Shown: positions 42,310-53,024 of the stretch, piece after piece
Layout of the letters: each line of letters begins with the position of its first letter
Numbering within the stretch: the first letter of the stretch is position 1
Made by a program: the position numbers and the translations under genes
Notes under the pieces: generated by a model
Database searches by the model: none
Told to the model about the DNA's origin: nothing
Seen by the model: only the letters and a program-made list of their open reading frames with translations
Source of the DNA: Vibrio xiamenensis
Lineage (GTDB): Bacteria; Pseudomonadota; Gammaproteobacteria; Enterobacterales; Vibrionaceae
Direction: 5' to 3'
Assembly (NCBI RefSeq): GCF_900100015.1
Contig: NZ_FNDD01000007.1
Span: 1 to 64,000 of the forward strand
Length of the DNA stretch: 64,000 nt

Positions 42310-43896
42310 TTACGCTTCTACTTGGCGGCTAACTTTATCTTCTAGAGAGTTAGCGTCTTGTTCAAAGTGATAACGGCCGGTTTTTAGGCTACTTGGACCT
42401 TTACGAGCGTATTTCAACATCAGGTACACTTCCGCAATCAAGAAGATGGTGTACAGGCCAAGAATAACGAATAGACCCGCCCAGATTTGACTCGCTTCCA
42501 AAGCCGAAGCTGCTGTGTGAGTAGGCAGAATTTCACCAACGGCCCATGGCTGACGACCATACTCGGCGACAAACCACCCCGCTTCAACAGCAATCCATGG
42601 TAGTGGAATACTAAATAGCGCAGCTTTCATTAGCAGACGGCTGTTTTCGATTTTTTGACGGCAAGTTTGAATAAACGCCGCAGCGAATACCACTAGCATG
42701 ATAACGCCACACGCAACCATCAGACGGAAAGACCAGAATAGAGGCCAAACTGTTGGAATGGAATCATCCGCAGCCGCTTGGATGTCTGCTTCAGTCGCGT
42801 CAACCACGTTTTCTGTGTGACGTTTCAGAAGTAGACCATAACCTAGGTCACCTTTCACTTCATTGAATGCTTGTTTGGTTTCTGGTGATTGATCACCTGA
42901 ACGTAATTTTTCAAGCAATGAATAAGCGTACATACCGTTACGGATACGTGCCACGTGTTCTTCGCGCAAATCACGAAGACCCGTAACTTGCTCATCGATA
43001 GAACGCGTTGCAATGATACCCATTAGGTAAGGAATTTTGATTGCGTATTCGGTTTCCATTTTGTCTTGGCTAGGAAGACCAAATAGCGTGAATGACGCAG
43101 GAGCTGGCTCTGTGTGCCATTCTGCTTCAATCGCCGCCAATTTCACTTTCTGTACTTCACCCAGTTCATAACCAGATTCATCACCCAAGATGATAACCGA
43201 TAGAACCGCAGCCATACCGAATGACGCTGCAATCGCGAATGAACGACGAGCAAACGCCACATCACGACCTTTAAGTAGATAGTAAGAACTGATGCCTAAA
43301 ATGAACATTGCGCCAGTAGTGTAGCCAGAAGCCACAGTGTGAACAAATTTCACTTGCGCTACTGGGTTTAGTACCACTTCAGCAAAGCTCACCATTTCCA
43401 TACGCATGGTTTCAAAGTTGAATTCAGCACCAACTGGGTTTTGCATCCAGCCGTTTGCAATCAGAATCCAAAGTGCCGAGAAGTTCGAGCCAATCGCAAC
43501 CAGCCAAGTAACGACTAAGTGTTGACGTTTTGACAATCGATCCCAACCGAAGAAGAAAAGACCAACGAAAGTTGACTCAAGGAAGAAAGCAACCAGTGCT
43601 TCAATCGCGAGTGGTGCACCAAAAATATCACCCACGTAATGTGAGTAGTAAGACCAGTTAGTTCCGAATTGGAACTCCATGGTTAGACCCGTTGCTACAC
43701 CAAGTGCAAAGTTGATACCGAAAAGTTTACCCCAGAACTTGGTCATGTCCTTGTAGATTTGCTTATCAGTCATTACGTACACTGACTCCATGATGGCAAG
43801 CAAGAATGCCATACCTAGAGTCAAAGGTACGAAGAGGAAGTGATACATCGCTGTGAATGCGAATTGCAATCGCGATAGATCAACAACGTCAATCAT
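42310..43896 (-). CDS. cydA: Cytochrome bd ubiquinol oxidase subunit I (CydA)
   Basis: Catalytic heme-bearing subunit of 528 residues. His19 in [14 protein letters not shown] is the axial heme ligand, [16 protein letters not shown] holds the conserved heme b558 region, and the long quinol loop (about 250-390) places it in the E. coli-like long-Q subgroup. GGAG precedes the ATG. It is first in the cydABX-ybgE operon, and two perfect FNR boxes lie 220-280 bases upstream. Confidence 0.96.
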   Translation of the reverse strand: MIDVVDLSRLQFAFTAMYHFLFVPLTLGMAFLLAIMESVYVMTDKQIYKDMTKFWGKLFGINFALGVATGLTMEFQFGTNWSYYSHYVGDIFGAPLAIEALVAFFLESTFVGLFFFGWDRLSKRQHLVVTWLVAIGSNFSALWILIANGWMQNPVGAEFNFETMRMEMVSFAEVVLNPVAQVKFVHTVASGYTTGAMFILGISSYYLLKGRDVAFARRSFAIAASFGMAAVLSVIILGDESGYELGEVQKVKLAAIEAEWHTEPAPASFTLFGLPSQDKMETEYAIKIPYLMGIIATRSIDEQVTGLRDLREEHVARIRNGMYAYSLLEKLRSGDQSPETKQAFNEVKGDLGYGLLLKRHTENVVDATEADIQAAADDSIPTVWPLFWSFRLMVACGVIMLVVFAAAFIQTCRQKIENSRLLMKAALFSIPLPWIAVEAGWFVAEYGRQPWAVGEILPTHTAASALEASQIWAGLFVILGLYTIFLIAEVYLMLKYARKGPSSLKTGRYHFEQDANSLEDKVSRQVEA

Positions 43897-44113
43897 GAGA
43901 ACTCCTATGTGTCGGCTGAAGACACTTTCCGAATAAATACAGACGAAAGTTTAGACTGTTATTCAAACATTAAACATGTTGTAAACATTAAAAACTTTGT
44001 TGCAATTATGTACCGTTATGGTTAGTTAATTGTTAAGCATCAGCTAATATAGCTGGGGCTAATACTACTGCTAAAAAACCTAGGTTTCAAAAGGTTTGTA
44101 GGAGGATTCCGCT

Positions 44114-44127
44114 TTGATTTAAATCAA
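44114..44127. promoter_or_regulatory. FNR box 1 upstream of cydA
   Basis: TTGAT-TTAA-ATCAA, a perfect match to the FNR consensus TTGAT-N4-ATCAA. Confidence 0.75.
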
Positions 44128-44163
44128 GTTTTCAATCTGGTTCTTGTTCAAAAAACCATCATC

Positions 44164-44177
44164 TTGATCTAGATCAA
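44164..44177. promoter_or_regulatory. FNR box 2 upstream of cydA
   Basis: TTGAT-CTAG-ATCAA, a second perfect FNR consensus, 50 bases (about five helical turns) from the first. Confidence 0.75.
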
Positions 44178-44324
44178 TAAGAACACCATCAGTTTGTTAA
44201 CGCTTAGTGATTTAGTACGGATTTCAGAAAGGAAAGGAGCACAATGAATTAACAACCTTGACCATATTAGGCATTAATGGTCACATTCATGAATTTCAAA
44301 AAACAGGATCAAGATCACAAATTT

Positions 44325-44354
44325 AACCAGTGTCAGTTTATTCCGACACCAGTT
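44325..44354 (-). terminator. Possible terminator of the ruv operon
   Basis: On the minus strand AACTGGTGTC pairs with GACACTGGTT using two G-U pairs, directly after the ruvB stop. On the plus strand the same positions mismatch. No T-run follows, so support is weak. Confidence 0.35.
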
Positions 44355-44358
44355 AGTT

Positions 44359-45363
44359 TTAACGATCGATACCAAAATGTAAATAAGCGCGGTCGGTGGC
44401 GATACGACCTCGAGGAGTACGTTGTAAATAACCTTGCTGGATAAGATAAGGTTCTAGCACGTCTTCGATGGTCTCTTTTTCCTCACCTATCGCAGCAGCC
44501 ATATTGTCCAATCCAACCGGACCACCACCAAACTTCTCCATAATTGCCAGCAACAGTTTACGGTCCATATAGTCAAAGCCTTTGGCATCAACATCGAGCA
44601 TATCGAGAGCCTTATCAGCAATCGCAGCATCAATGTGACCATTACCTTTAACTTCCGCGTAATCTCGAACGCGACGTAGTAAACGGTTAGCAATACGGGG
44701 AGTACCACGTGCACGACGCGCGACTTCCATCGCACCATCCATATCCATCGATAAATTAAGACAATCAGCACTGCGTTTAACAATATTCTGCAAATCAGCG
44801 ACTTTGTAATATTCGAGGCGCTGAGTAATACCGAAACGGTCGCGCAGCGGTGATGTTAACGAGCCAGCGCGTGTCGTCGCGCCAATCAATGTAAAAGGTG
44901 GCAAATCGATTTTAATCGAACGCGCCGCAGGACCTTCACCAATCATGATATCCAGTTGGTAATCTTCCATAGCTGGATACAGGACTTCTTCAACCATCGG
45001 ACTCAAACGGTGGATTTCGTCGATAAATAACACATCGTTTTCTTCAAGATTCGTCAGAAGCGCTGCCAAATCACCGGCTTTCTCGAGCACCGGGCCTGAA
45101 GTGGTACGAATATTGACTTCCATTTCATTGGCGACAATATTCGCAAGCGTGGTTTTGCCAAGACCTGGCGGTCCAAAAATCAGCAGGTGGTCTAATGCTT
45201 CACTGCGTAATTTCGCCGCTTTAATGAAAATTTCCATCTGATCACGAACATGATCCTGACCTTTATAATCAGCCAGTGACTTAGGACGAATAGCACGATC
45301 AATAACGTCTTCTTCTTTAAAGACTGGATTTTCCGGAGCAATAAGGCGATCTGCTTCGATCAT
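44359..45363 (-). CDS. ruvB: Holliday junction helicase ATPase RuvB
   Basis: AAA+ motor for branch migration, 334 residues. Walker [10 protein letters not shown] is at 64-72, Walker [11 protein letters not shown], sensor GATTRAGSL, and the C-terminal winged helix ends in [18 protein letters not shown]. It works with RuvA encoded 125 bases upstream. Confidence 0.97.
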   Translation of the reverse strand: MIEADRLIAPENPVFKEEDVIDRAIRPKSLADYKGQDHVRDQMEIFIKAAKLRSEALDHLLIFGPPGLGKTTLANIVANEMEVNIRTTSGPVLEKAGDLAALLTNLEENDVLFIDEIHRLSPMVEEVLYPAMEDYQLDIMIGEGPAARSIKIDLPPFTLIGATTRAGSLTSPLRDRFGITQRLEYYKVADLQNIVKRSADCLNLSMDMDGAMEVARRARGTPRIANRLLRRVRDYAEVKGNGHIDAAIADKALDMLDVDAKGFDYMDRKLLLAIMEKFGGGPVGLDNMAAAIGEEKETIEDVLEPYLIQQGYLQRTPRGRIATDRAYLHFGIDR

Positions 45364-45488
45364 AAAGATAAACCTTAAATAGAAGTAATTGAGATAAAAA
45401 AGACGTCAAGTCGGCGCTTAAAACCTTAACTCAGTTCATCAGACAACTAGTTTATTAGACAACTATGTTTATTGGAAAACTAAGTTTA

Positions 45489-46103
45489 TCAGACCATCGA
45501 CTTCAAAGATTCACGAATCACATCTTCACTGCTCATATCGGCTTTGTAGATCTGTGACACCACTTTTGACGCTTGAGTCGGCTTATAACCAAGGGCTATC
45601 AGAGCACTCACCGCTTCTTCTTCGACATTTGAGCTCGATTGAGAACCCGAATCTGCTGGAGCGGCGTCGGTAAACGGTGTAAACAGGTCACCCGCCCCCC
45701 AGCCTTTCAAACGGTCTTTCATTTCAACAACTAAACGTTCAGCGGTTTTCTTACCCACGCCCGGCAATTTGACCAAGGTTGAAATATCTTCGCGTTCAAC
45801 GCAGTTTACGAATTGAGTTGCGGTCATACCAGAAAGAATGCCTAAGCCGAGTTTTGGCCCTACCCCGTTAGCTTTAATCACTTCACGAAATAGCGCTCGT
45901 TCTTTCACCGTGTTGAACCCATACAGCAGTTGTGCATCTTCGCGCACCACAAAATGGGTATAGACGATGGCTTCTTCTCCAATATTTGGCAACTCATAAA
46001 AACAGCTCATTGGCATTTGTACTTCGTAGCCGATGCCATTCACTTCAATAAGAATTTCAGGTGGTTGCTTTTCAAGAATATTGCCGCGTAAACGTCCAAT
46101 CAC
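45489..46103 (-). CDS. ruvA: Holliday junction-binding protein RuvA
   Basis: Tetrameric DNA-binding partner of RuvB, 204 residues. It has an N-terminal OB fold ([20 protein letters not shown]), helix-hairpin-helix motifs ([20 protein letters not shown]) and a C-terminal RuvB-binding domain. The start is GTG after AGGGCC; it is required because conserved residues begin immediately. Confidence 0.96.
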   Translation of the reverse strand: MIGRLRGNILEKQPPEILIEVNGIGYEVQMPMSCFYELPNIGEEAIVYTHFVVREDAQLLYGFNTVKERALFREVIKANGVGPKLGLGILSGMTATQFVNCVEREDISTLVKLPGVGKKTAERLVVEMKDRLKGWGAGDLFTPFTDAAPADSGSQSSSNVEEEAVSALIALGYKPTQASKVVSQIYKADMSSEDVIRESLKSMV

Positions 46104-46182
46104 AATGTGGCCCTATGTTTGTTTGATATTGAGGAATCATAATAAATTACTGGATAGATAGCCAGTAAAAGCAACGCCGCAG

Positions 46183-46704
46183 TTATCGATAGCGGCCTTT
46201 TCGTGCAGTTGTTGCTCGCCCAGCTAACGCAACCAAGGTTTTATTGGTATTGGCGTGGCAGATGGCAACGCCAAGCGCATCAGCGGCATCGGCCTGAGGT
46301 TTGGCGGGAAGTTTTAACATCTGTTTGACCATATGCTGAACCTGAACTTTGTCGGCACCACCCGTCCCCACTACCGCTTGTTTAATCAATCGCGCGGCAT
46401 ATTCATGAACGGGAAGATCGGCGTTGACTGCAGCAACAATCGCACTTCCTCGCGCCTGACCGAGTTTGAGCGCAGAGTCGGCATTTTTCGCCATAAACAC
46501 CTGTTCAATGGCAAACACATCCGGTTGAAATTGAGTAATGATTTCAGACACGCCCGCATAAATTTGCTTTAGGCGCCCAGGGAGCTCTTTTTCAGAGGTA
46601 CGGATACAACCACTCCCTAAGTAATACAAATGCCGTCCTTGCTGACGAATCACACCGTATCCAGTAATTCTCGAGCCGGGATCAATACCTAAGATGATTG
46701 TCAT
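46183..46704 (-). CDS. ruvC: Holliday junction resolvase RuvC
   Basis: Endonuclease of 173 residues that cuts Holliday junctions bound by RuvAB. The catalytic acidic residues lie in [14 protein letters not shown] (Asp7), FAIEQVFM and [14 protein letters not shown]. First gene of the ruvCAB set, 79 bases before ruvA. Confidence 0.96.
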   Translation of the reverse strand: MTIILGIDPGSRITGYGVIRQQGRHLYYLGSGCIRTSEKELPGRLKQIYAGVSEIITQFQPDVFAIEQVFMAKNADSALKLGQARGSAIVAAVNADLPVHEYAARLIKQAVVGTGGADKVQVQHMVKQMLKLPAKPQADAADALGVAICHANTNKTLVALAGRATTARKGRYR

Positions 46705-47197
46705 GCCTACACTCTGTGTTGAAGTTGTTTCGAGGTCGTATCTTATAGTAGCGACCGATAATGGTCGAGTTTACAGACTGGGGTTTTGACTCGCGAGCTC
46801 AAAACGGCCAACGTATCGTATAACGTATTGTTTTTATTTAAGTCGCTTAACACGCTAAAATATCCGTTGCGAAACAGGTGTTATTTTTTAACCACTTTGT
46901 AGCTCAAAGCCGACAAAAACCAGCAAAAACAACCTAAATCACCATCTTTAGCTGCGATTACGTCTTACCGATAAGAATCATTAAATAAAAATTCACTGGT
47001 AAAACAAGAAACTACATCAATATCTCAAAAAAGAGAAAATTTATAAACAATCTACACATAAACAAATTATTATCCACAGATTCTGTGGATAACAACTGGG
47101 ATGGATTTATTCACCAGAGAAATTTTATATTCATCTAATTGCAAACTAGACTCCATATTGTGGATGAGTCAAAGTTTTTATTGATGGATTGAGAGTG
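46705..47197. other. Intergenic region between ruvC and a small gene
   Basis: No gene of normal size is seen. The left part presumably holds the ruvC promoter. AT-rich DNA (about 46960-47070) leads into a palindromic DnaA-box pair listed separately. Confidence 0.5.
47070..47092. promoter_or_regulatory. Palindromic pair of perfect DnaA boxes
   Basis: TTATCCACA (47070-47078) and its inverse TGTGGATAA (47084-47092) both match the high-affinity DnaA box TTATNCACA. With the five bases between them they form 11-bp perfect arms around one central base. AT-rich DNA lies to the left. It may be a DnaA titration or regulatory site. Confidence 0.7.
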
Positions 47198-47344
47198 ATG
47201 ATAGCTACGGACAGTGAGAATAGAGTGACGTTACGTCAGTGGGATGACCATGATTTCAATGATTGGCTGATTGAAAAGCCACAAGAACTTGAAGACAAGA
47301 AACCAGTAGCCGATACCAATCATCTGTACCGACTACTCAATTAA
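47198..47344 (+). CDS. 48-residue hypothetical protein
   Basis: A short frame starting MIATDSENRVTLRQWDDHDF and ending DTNHLYRLLN; soluble, acidic and rich in Asp/Trp. GGATTGAGAG lies just before the ATG. It is convergent with focA, 13 bases away. I do not recognise a family. Codon use looks like a real gene, but the size leaves doubt. Confidence 0.5.
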   Translation: MIATDSENRVTLRQWDDHDFNDWLIEKPQELEDKKPVADTNHLYRLLN

Positions 47345-47357
47345 ACTGGAGTGAATA

Positions 47358-48200
47358 CTAGCGACGCAGATAAATGATCCAGTACCACATCGCGACAAAC
47401 ACACCACCACCGATGATGTTGCCAATAGTGACTGGAATCAGGTTATTAAGCACGAAATCGATCAGGTTGAGATCTGCATAATCGGCGATGTTCGCACCAG
47501 TCATCTGCCAAAACGCTTCTGGAGCAAAGTACTTGATGCCGATAGCCATTGGAACTTGGAACATATTGGCAATACAGTGCTCAAAACCAGACGCAACGAA
47601 CATAGCAACAGGTAGAATCATAACCACGATTTTGTCGGTCAACGAACGGCCGCTAAAGGTCATCCATACGGCAATACAAACCAGTACGTTACACATGATC
47701 CCAAGCGCAACGGCTTGGAAGAAAGCGTGGTGCATTTTGTGCTGAGAGATCGACATCGCGTTTAGACCAACCTGGCCGCCATCAAACATATACTGACGAG
47801 CCACCAGCATACATCCAACCAGCAACAGCGCACCGCACAGGTTACCCGCATAAACGACAAACCAGTTTTTAATTAAGGTCTTCCACGTAATTTTGCCGCT
47901 TGCACGTGCAACAAGCGTCAGCACAGAACTTGTGAATAGTTCACCACCAGTCACCACAACCAAAATAAGACCTAAACTAAATGCCAGACCACCGATTAAA
48001 TGGGTCAATCCCCATGGTAAGTCACCAGCACCTGTTGTCACTGTGGTATAAAAAATAAAAGCAATACCAATATGTATACCAGCAGAAACGGCTAACAAAA
48101 ATGATTTGCTTGCTGGCTTAGTCGCTTTACCTACGCCGATTTCAGCAGCGCGTTCGGCCGCTTGTGGCGGCAAGAGAGAATCGAATTGATTAAAGTCCAT
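47358..48200 (-). CDS. focA: Formate/nitrite-family channel (FocA)
   Basis: Pentameric inner-membrane channel of 280 residues with six helices. AFSLGLILVVVTGGELFTSSVLT and NWFVVYAGNLCGALLLVGC match the FocA/NirC family, and GFEHCIANMF includes the pore region. The N-terminus and lack of nitrite genes favour formate. It is a single gene; the ribosome site is weak. Confidence 0.88.
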   Translation of the reverse strand: MDFNQFDSLLPPQAAERAAEIGVGKATKPASKSFLLAVSAGIHIGIAFIFYTTVTTGAGDLPWGLTHLIGGLAFSLGLILVVVTGGELFTSSVLTLVARASGKITWKTLIKNWFVVYAGNLCGALLLVGCMLVARQYMFDGGQVGLNAMSISQHKMHHAFFQAVALGIMCNVLVCIAVWMTFSGRSLTDKIVVMILPVAMFVASGFEHCIANMFQVPMAIGIKYFAPEAFWQMTGANIADYADLNLIDFVLNNLIPVTIGNIIGGGVFVAMWYWIIYLRR

Positions 48201-48423
48201 ACGTTGTTACATCTTGATACACTTAATTAGAGCGCGGATAATCTCTCCAAACACGGTTAAATTCAAGACATAAATGCCATAAGCAAACAAATTTATTATA
48301 GAAATAATTATATCGAACAACGGCTTTCAAGCGTGCCTAGCTAACACAATCGACACAGATTTCTTGCCCCCCAAGGAGGATGGGATTACTTTCACTGCAA
48401 GACATAAACAAAAGGAACGCCCT

Positions 48424-48660
48424 ATGAAATTCACAGCCGAGCATTTAGCGGAACTTAACCTTCTGCTGCAATTTGATCTTCGCAGCGCTTCGACCGGAAT
48501 TAAAGTACATAGTGACGCAGATTCAGAGCACAAAACTGCCGTAAGCAATCTATTTGAACGAGGTCTGTGTACCGCACCAGATGGTGGCTATTTAACTGAC
48601 GAAGGCATCGAAATCGCCGAACATGCCGATAAAATCCTCCAAATTCTAACCAACTCATAA
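48424..48660 (+). CDS. TIGR02647-family conserved protein
   Basis: Small cytosolic protein of 78 residues, conserved in gammaproteobacteria. FTAEHLAELNLLLQFDLRSA, GIKVHSDA and PDGGYLTDEGIEIAEHA are family hallmarks; the middle looks like a winged helix. AAAAGGAACG precedes this ATG; an upstream in-frame start lacks one. The function is not known. Confidence 0.82.
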   Translation: MKFTAEHLAELNLLLQFDLRSASTGIKVHSDADSEHKTAVSNLFERGLCTAPDGGYLTDEGIEIAEHADKILQILTNS

Positions 48661-48817
48661 CTCTTCTCAAACGGAGCCTAATGCTAGGCTTCGTTAAACA
48701 TATCCCCCACCTCCATACGCTTCTTGCTTTTGTCTTAGCCAAGATTGATACTCAGTTACACATGTTAATAATGTATTGATTCCAATACGTTTGTAGTTAT
48801 CACATAAGGAACTCAGT

Positions 48818-49639
48818 ATGCAGAATTTGACAGTCATTGGCGCAGGTTGGCTTGGGCTTCCTTTAGCTCAATACCTCATGACTATCGGTCACTCGGTCAC
48901 GGCTACCCGCACCAATGAATCTGGTGTTCAGCACATCAAGTCGCTAGGTGTTGACGCCTTAAGCGCAGATTTGAATACCACCGTTAGCGAACTCGAACTT
49001 CACTTAAAACGTCACCCACAACAAATCGTCATCGGCTGTTTCCCTCCAGGGTTTCGCCGCCAACACTCAGGTAACTATGTTCACCAATGGCGCAATTTGG
49101 TTGATGTGGCCAAACGAGCAGGAGTAAAAAAACTGATCATGGTCAGTAGTACTTCGGTGTATCCATCTGGCAGTGAAGAGATGCACGAGCAGCACGCATC
49201 TTATCCATTGGCGCTCAACAATCCGCTGTTCTCGGATAAAGCCCGCGTATTACTTGAAGCTGAGCAAGAGGTTATTAACAGCGGTTTAGAATATGCCATC
49301 GTACGCTGTAGCGGCCTTATTGGGCCAAACCGCCATCCATCACGCTTCGTCAGCAAAATGGCTAAAATAAGCCGCTCAGCTCCGGCCAACATTTTGCACC
49401 AGCAAGATGCTATCGGATGCATCAGTTTCGCCGCTCTCAACATCACCAACCAGGTCGTCAATGCTTCAACCCCCAATACCGTCAGTAAAGCTGAGTTTTA
49501 TCAACATGCCTTAGACAGCGTTCAAGACGCGACTCCCCTGCCCACTATCGTCGATGAACCAGATAAGCGCATTGTCTCAGATAAAATTATCCAACTCGGA
49601 TATAAATTCCACTACCAACATACTTTGGAATCGCTTTAG
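48818..49639 (+). CDS. NAD(P)-binding SDR/epimerase-like protein (YeeZ-type)
   Basis: Rossmann-fold protein of 273 residues with GAGWLGLPLA near the N-terminus and the strand MVSSTSVYP with a Ser-Tyr pair; the canonical YxxxK of active SDRs is not clear. It resembles extended atypical SDRs such as YeeZ. AAGGAA precedes the ATG. The next gene starts ten bases later. The substrate is unknown. Confidence 0.78.
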   Translation: MQNLTVIGAGWLGLPLAQYLMTIGHSVTATRTNESGVQHIKSLGVDALSADLNTTVSELELHLKRHPQQIVIGCFPPGFRRQHSGNYVHQWRNLVDVAKRAGVKKLIMVSSTSVYPSGSEEMHEQHASYPLALNNPLFSDKARVLLEAEQEVINSGLEYAIVRCSGLIGPNRHPSRFVSKMAKISRSAPANILHQQDAIGCISFAALNITNQVVNASTPNTVSKAEFYQHALDSVQDATPLPTIVDEPDKRIVSDKIIQLGYKFHYQHTLESL

Positions 49640-49649
49640 CGGAGCTTAC

Positions 49650-50294
49650 ATGGCCACTCATCTTTTTCAGCACATAGAAACACTTTGGGATTATATGCAG
49701 TTACACCAAACACCAAAAAAGGCAGACTGTATCTTTGTTCTTGGCAGTAACGATTCAAGAGTCGCAGAATATGCCGCTGAGCTTTATCATCAAAAAATGG
49801 CGCCATATATCGTGTTTTCTGGAGGTCGTGGGCGGTTTACTCAAGATTTAACCACCAGTGAAGCTGACATATTTGCCAATGTCGCCTTCGATATGGGCGT
49901 ACCCCGTCATGCGATGATTTTGGAAACGCAATCCACCAACTCGGGTGAAAACATGACGTTTACCGCCAAACTTCTCGCCGAGCAGGGCCTAACGTTTGAT
50001 TCTTTTATTCTGCTACAAAAACCCTATATGGAAAGGCGCGCACTCGCTACATTCATCAAACAGTGGCCCCATCAATACCGTCACGTCACAGTGAGTTCGC
50101 TTGGGCAAAACCTTTATGATTTTTGTAATGAAGAGTTGTTGCTACCTGATGTTATCGAAGCGCTTGTCGGTGATTTCGAACGCATTAAAAGTTACCCAGA
50201 GAAAGGTTTTCAAATCGCTCAGGACATTCCATTAGCAGTAGAACACGCCTATCAAGCAATCATAGCGCGCTACCCGTTCGAAAATCGGCACTGA
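49650..50294 (+). CDS. YdcF-family (DUF218) protein
   Basis: Cytosolic protein of 214 residues of the DUF218/ElyC-type fold. ADCIFVLGSNDSRVAEYAA, VFSGGRG and LETQSTNSGENMTF are the conserved segments that bind a nucleotide-like ligand. GGAG lies before the ATG; a frame open further upstream overlaps the previous gene. No membrane segment. It is probably cotranscribed with the SDR-like gene. Confidence 0.82.
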   Translation: MATHLFQHIETLWDYMQLHQTPKKADCIFVLGSNDSRVAEYAAELYHQKMAPYIVFSGGRGRFTQDLTTSEADIFANVAFDMGVPRHAMILETQSTNSGENMTFTAKLLAEQGLTFDSFILLQKPYMERRALATFIKQWPHQYRHVTVSSLGQNLYDFCNEELLLPDVIEALVGDFERIKSYPEKGFQIAQDIPLAVEHAYQAIIARYPFENRH

Positions 50295-50330
50295 GTGAAA
50301 ACCGCTATTGGTCGACACTGATTAAACAAC

Positions 50331-50360
50331 AAAAAAGCCGAAGTTAAACTTCGGCTTTTG
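50331..50360. terminator. Bidirectional terminator
   Basis: AAAAAAGCCGAAG, short loop, CTTCGGCTTTTG. It lies between the YdcF-family gene and convergent clpA. Confidence 0.9.
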
Positions 50361-50385
50361 CTATTACATTTGGTGAGTTAAACGA

Positions 50386-52656
50386 TTAATGAACCGCCGC
50401 TTCTTCTTCATTAAGAAAGTTGAATTTCAGCTCATCATCTTTCAGCGTAACTTTAACCGTACCGCCATTCACCAAAGAGCCGAACAGTAGCTCGTTGGCC
50501 AAAGGCTTTTTGAGTTGCTCTTGAATAACGCGTCCCATCGGTCTTGCCCCCATCGCACGGTCGTAACCTTTGGTCGCCAACCAGCGGCGCGCGTCTTCGG
50601 AAACTTCCATTGATACACCGCGAGAATCCAACTGAGCTTGCAATTCAACGATGAATTTATCCACCACTTGGTGAATCACTTCTTCATCTAAGCTGTTGAA
50701 CCATATGATGTTATCAAGACGGTTTCTAAACTCAGGAGTAAAGACTTTCTTGATTTCCGCCATCGCATCAAAGCTGTGATCTTGCTGAATCAAACCAATG
50801 GATTTCTTGACTGTCTCAGAAACACCAGCGTTGGTTGTCATTACCAGAATCACATTACGGAAGTCCGCTTTACGGCCATTGTTATCGGTTAATGTACCGT
50901 TATCCATAACTTGCAATAGCAAGTTAAAGATATCTGGATGCGCTTTTTCAATCTCGTCGAGCAATACCACAGAGTGAGGATGCTTAATAACAGCGTCCGT
51001 GAGCAAACCGCCTTGGTCAAAACCAACATAACCAGGAGGCGCACCAATTAGACGGCTAACGGAGTGGCGTTCACCATATTCAGACATATCAAAACGCAGT
51101 AACTCGATACCAAGTAGTTTCGATAGCTGAAGTGTAACCTCGGTTTTACCCACACCGGTTGGACCGGCGAACAAGAATGAACCAACTGGTTTGTTCTCTG
51201 CGCCAAGACCAGCACGAGACAACTTGATCGCTTCGCAAAGTACGCTAATGGCAGGGTCTTGTCCAAATACCAACATCTTCATCTTCTCATCAAGAGACTG
51301 AAGGACGTCTTTGTCGGTCGATGACACGGATTTCTCAGGAATACGCGCCATTTTAGCGACCATAGACTCGATATCCGCAACGCCAACTGTTTTACGACGT
51401 TTGCTTGCTGGTGCTAAACGACTGCGCGCGCCCGCTTCATCAATAACATCAATTGCTTTGTCTGGCAGATGACGCTCATTGATGTACTTAGCAGACAACT
51501 CAACCGCTGCTCTCAGTGCTTTATTGGTATAACGCACTTCATGGTGAGCTTCGTATTTCGTTTTAAGGCCCATCAGAATTTTAGTGGTGTCATCTAACGA
51601 CGGCTCAACAACATCGATTTTTTGGAAGCGGCGAGATAAAGCGCGCTCTTTCTCAAAAATGTTGTTGTATTCCTGATAAGTCGTCGACCCGATACAGCGT
51701 AACTTGCCGCTGCTAAGCAGTGGCTTAATCAAATTTGCCGCATCGACTTGCCCGCCCGAGGCCGCACCAGCACCGATAATGGTGTGGATTTCATCAATGA
51801 ACAAAATCGCGTCTTGTTCTTTCTCAAGCTGTTTCAAGATGGTTTTGAAACGTTTTTCAAAATCGCCGCGATATTTAGTGCCAGCAAGTAGCGAACCGAT
51901 ATCCAGTGAATAAATAACGCTGTCTTTTATCACTTCAGGGACTTGGCCTTCGACGATTCGCCACGCCAAACCTTCGGCAATCGCGGTTTTACCGACACCC
52001 GCTTCACCCACCAACAATGGGTTGTTTTTACGACGGCGACACAACACTTGAATAGTACGTTCAAGTTCTTGATCGCGACCGATAAGCGGGTCGATATGAC
52101 CTTGTTTGGCGACTTGATTTAGGTTGGTTGCGAAGCTTTCTAGACGCTCTTCTGAGCTGCCTTCTTCAACGCTGTCACTACTGAACGAATCCGGTCCGGT
52201 GGCATCATCACCAGTGCTTGAGGCTTTGGTGATCCCGTGAGAGATGAAATTGACGATATCCAAACGGCTGATATCGTTTTTCTTCAATAGATAAGCCGCG
52301 TGAGACTCTTGCTCACTGAAAATGGCGACCAGCACATTGGCGCCGGTAACTTCACTGCGACCAGAAGACTGTACATGGAAAACGGCGCGTTGGAGAACGC
52401 GTTGAAAACTTAATGTTGGCTGAGTTTCCCGACTTTCATCGTTGTCTGGGATCAGCGGAGTGGTTTGGTCAATGAAAACATCTAGCTCGTTGCGCAAAGC
52501 ATCTATATCTGCTTGGCAAGCTAACAACGCTTCTCTTGCTGCATCGTTTTCCAACAATGCTAACAGGAGGTGCTCGACGGTCATAAATTCATGTCGTTTG
52601 TCTCTAGCGCGGGCGAATGCACCGTTCAAACTCGACTCTAATTCTTTGTTAAGCAT
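50386..52656 (-). CDS. clpA: ClpAP unfoldase ATPase subunit ClpA
   Basis: Hexameric AAA+ unfoldase of 756 residues that feeds ClpP. It has an N-domain, ATPase 1 with GEAGVGKTA, ATPase 2 with GPTGVGKTE and [12 protein letters not shown]. No ClpB-type middle coiled coil is present. AGGAGGTCC precedes the ATG. It follows clpS, which encodes its adaptor. Confidence 0.97.
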   Translation of the reverse strand: MLNKELESSLNGAFARARDKRHEFMTVEHLLLALLENDAAREALLACQADIDALRNELDVFIDQTTPLIPDNDESRETQPTLSFQRVLQRAVFHVQSSGRSEVTGANVLVAIFSEQESHAAYLLKKNDISRLDIVNFISHGITKASSTGDDATGPDSFSSDSVEEGSSEERLESFATNLNQVAKQGHIDPLIGRDQELERTIQVLCRRRKNNPLLVGEAGVGKTAIAEGLAWRIVEGQVPEVIKDSVIYSLDIGSLLAGTKYRGDFEKRFKTILKQLEKEQDAILFIDEIHTIIGAGAASGGQVDAANLIKPLLSSGKLRCIGSTTYQEYNNIFEKERALSRRFQKIDVVEPSLDDTTKILMGLKTKYEAHHEVRYTNKALRAAVELSAKYINERHLPDKAIDVIDEAGARSRLAPASKRRKTVGVADIESMVAKMARIPEKSVSSTDKDVLQSLDEKMKMLVFGQDPAISVLCEAIKLSRAGLGAENKPVGSFLFAGPTGVGKTEVTLQLSKLLGIELLRFDMSEYGERHSVSRLIGAPPGYVGFDQGGLLTDAVIKHPHSVVLLDEIEKAHPDIFNLLLQVMDNGTLTDNNGRKADFRNVILVMTTNAGVSETVKKSIGLIQQDHSFDAMAEIKKVFTPEFRNRLDNIIWFNSLDEEVIHQVVDKFIVELQAQLDSRGVSMEVSEDARRWLATKGYDRAMGARPMGRVIQEQLKKPLANELLFGSLVNGGTVKVTLKDDELKFNFLNEEEAAVH

Positions 52657-52703
52657 AAGGACCTCCTTTAAGGAATCACTTTGTCATTGTCATTCCAACA
52701 GCA

Positions 52704-53024
52704 TCAAGCCTGTTCCATGGTACAAAGTAATGGGTGCTCATTTTCCCTTGAATACATCGTAACTTGAGCCACTTTGGTTTCTGCGACCTCTGCGGTAAAT
52801 GTTCCGCAAATCGCCTTTCCTTCATAATGTACTTTGAGCATAACTTGAGTTGCTTTATCTATATCCATTGAGAAAAAACGCTCAAGAATTTCGATGACAA
52901 AATCCATAGGAGTGTAATCATCGTTGCTCAAAACCACGTTATACATAGCGGGTGGCTGAACTTTTGTTTTTTCTTTCTCCAGTAGATTTGAGTCTGGAGT
53001 TACCCATTCGAATTGCTTACTCAT
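52704..53024 (-). CDS. clpS: ClpA adaptor ClpS
   Basis: Adaptor of 106 residues that delivers N-degron substrates to ClpAP. The core [20 protein letters not shown] and the [19 protein letters not shown] helix are conserved. The start [11 protein letters not shown] is typical; the frame is open five codons further. It lies 47 bases before clpA, divergent from cspD. Confidence 0.95.
   Translation of the reverse strand: MSKQFEWVTPDSNLLEKEKTKVQPPAMYNVVLSNDDYTPMDFVIEILERFFSMDIDKATQVMLKVHYEGKAICGTFTAEVAETKVAQVTMYSRENEHPLLCTMEQA

Larger units (their letters stand above)
43897..44358. other. Regulatory region between ruvB and cydA
   Basis: No gene is evident. It is AT-rich near cydA (TTAATTGTTAAGC at about 44027-44040 resembles an ArcA box) and contains two FNR boxes listed separately. 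A plus-strand GGAAAGGAG followed by ATG-AAT-TAA (44244-44252) gives a two-codon reading frame with a strong ribosome site; its meaning is unclear. Confidence 0.55.

Noticed and set aside
48681..48779. 32-residue frame MLGFVKHIPHLHTLL... with GGAG upstream
   Set aside because: It overlaps an imperfect hairpin (AGCCTA/TAGGCT) that may be the terminator of the preceding gene, and its sequence has no family resemblance.
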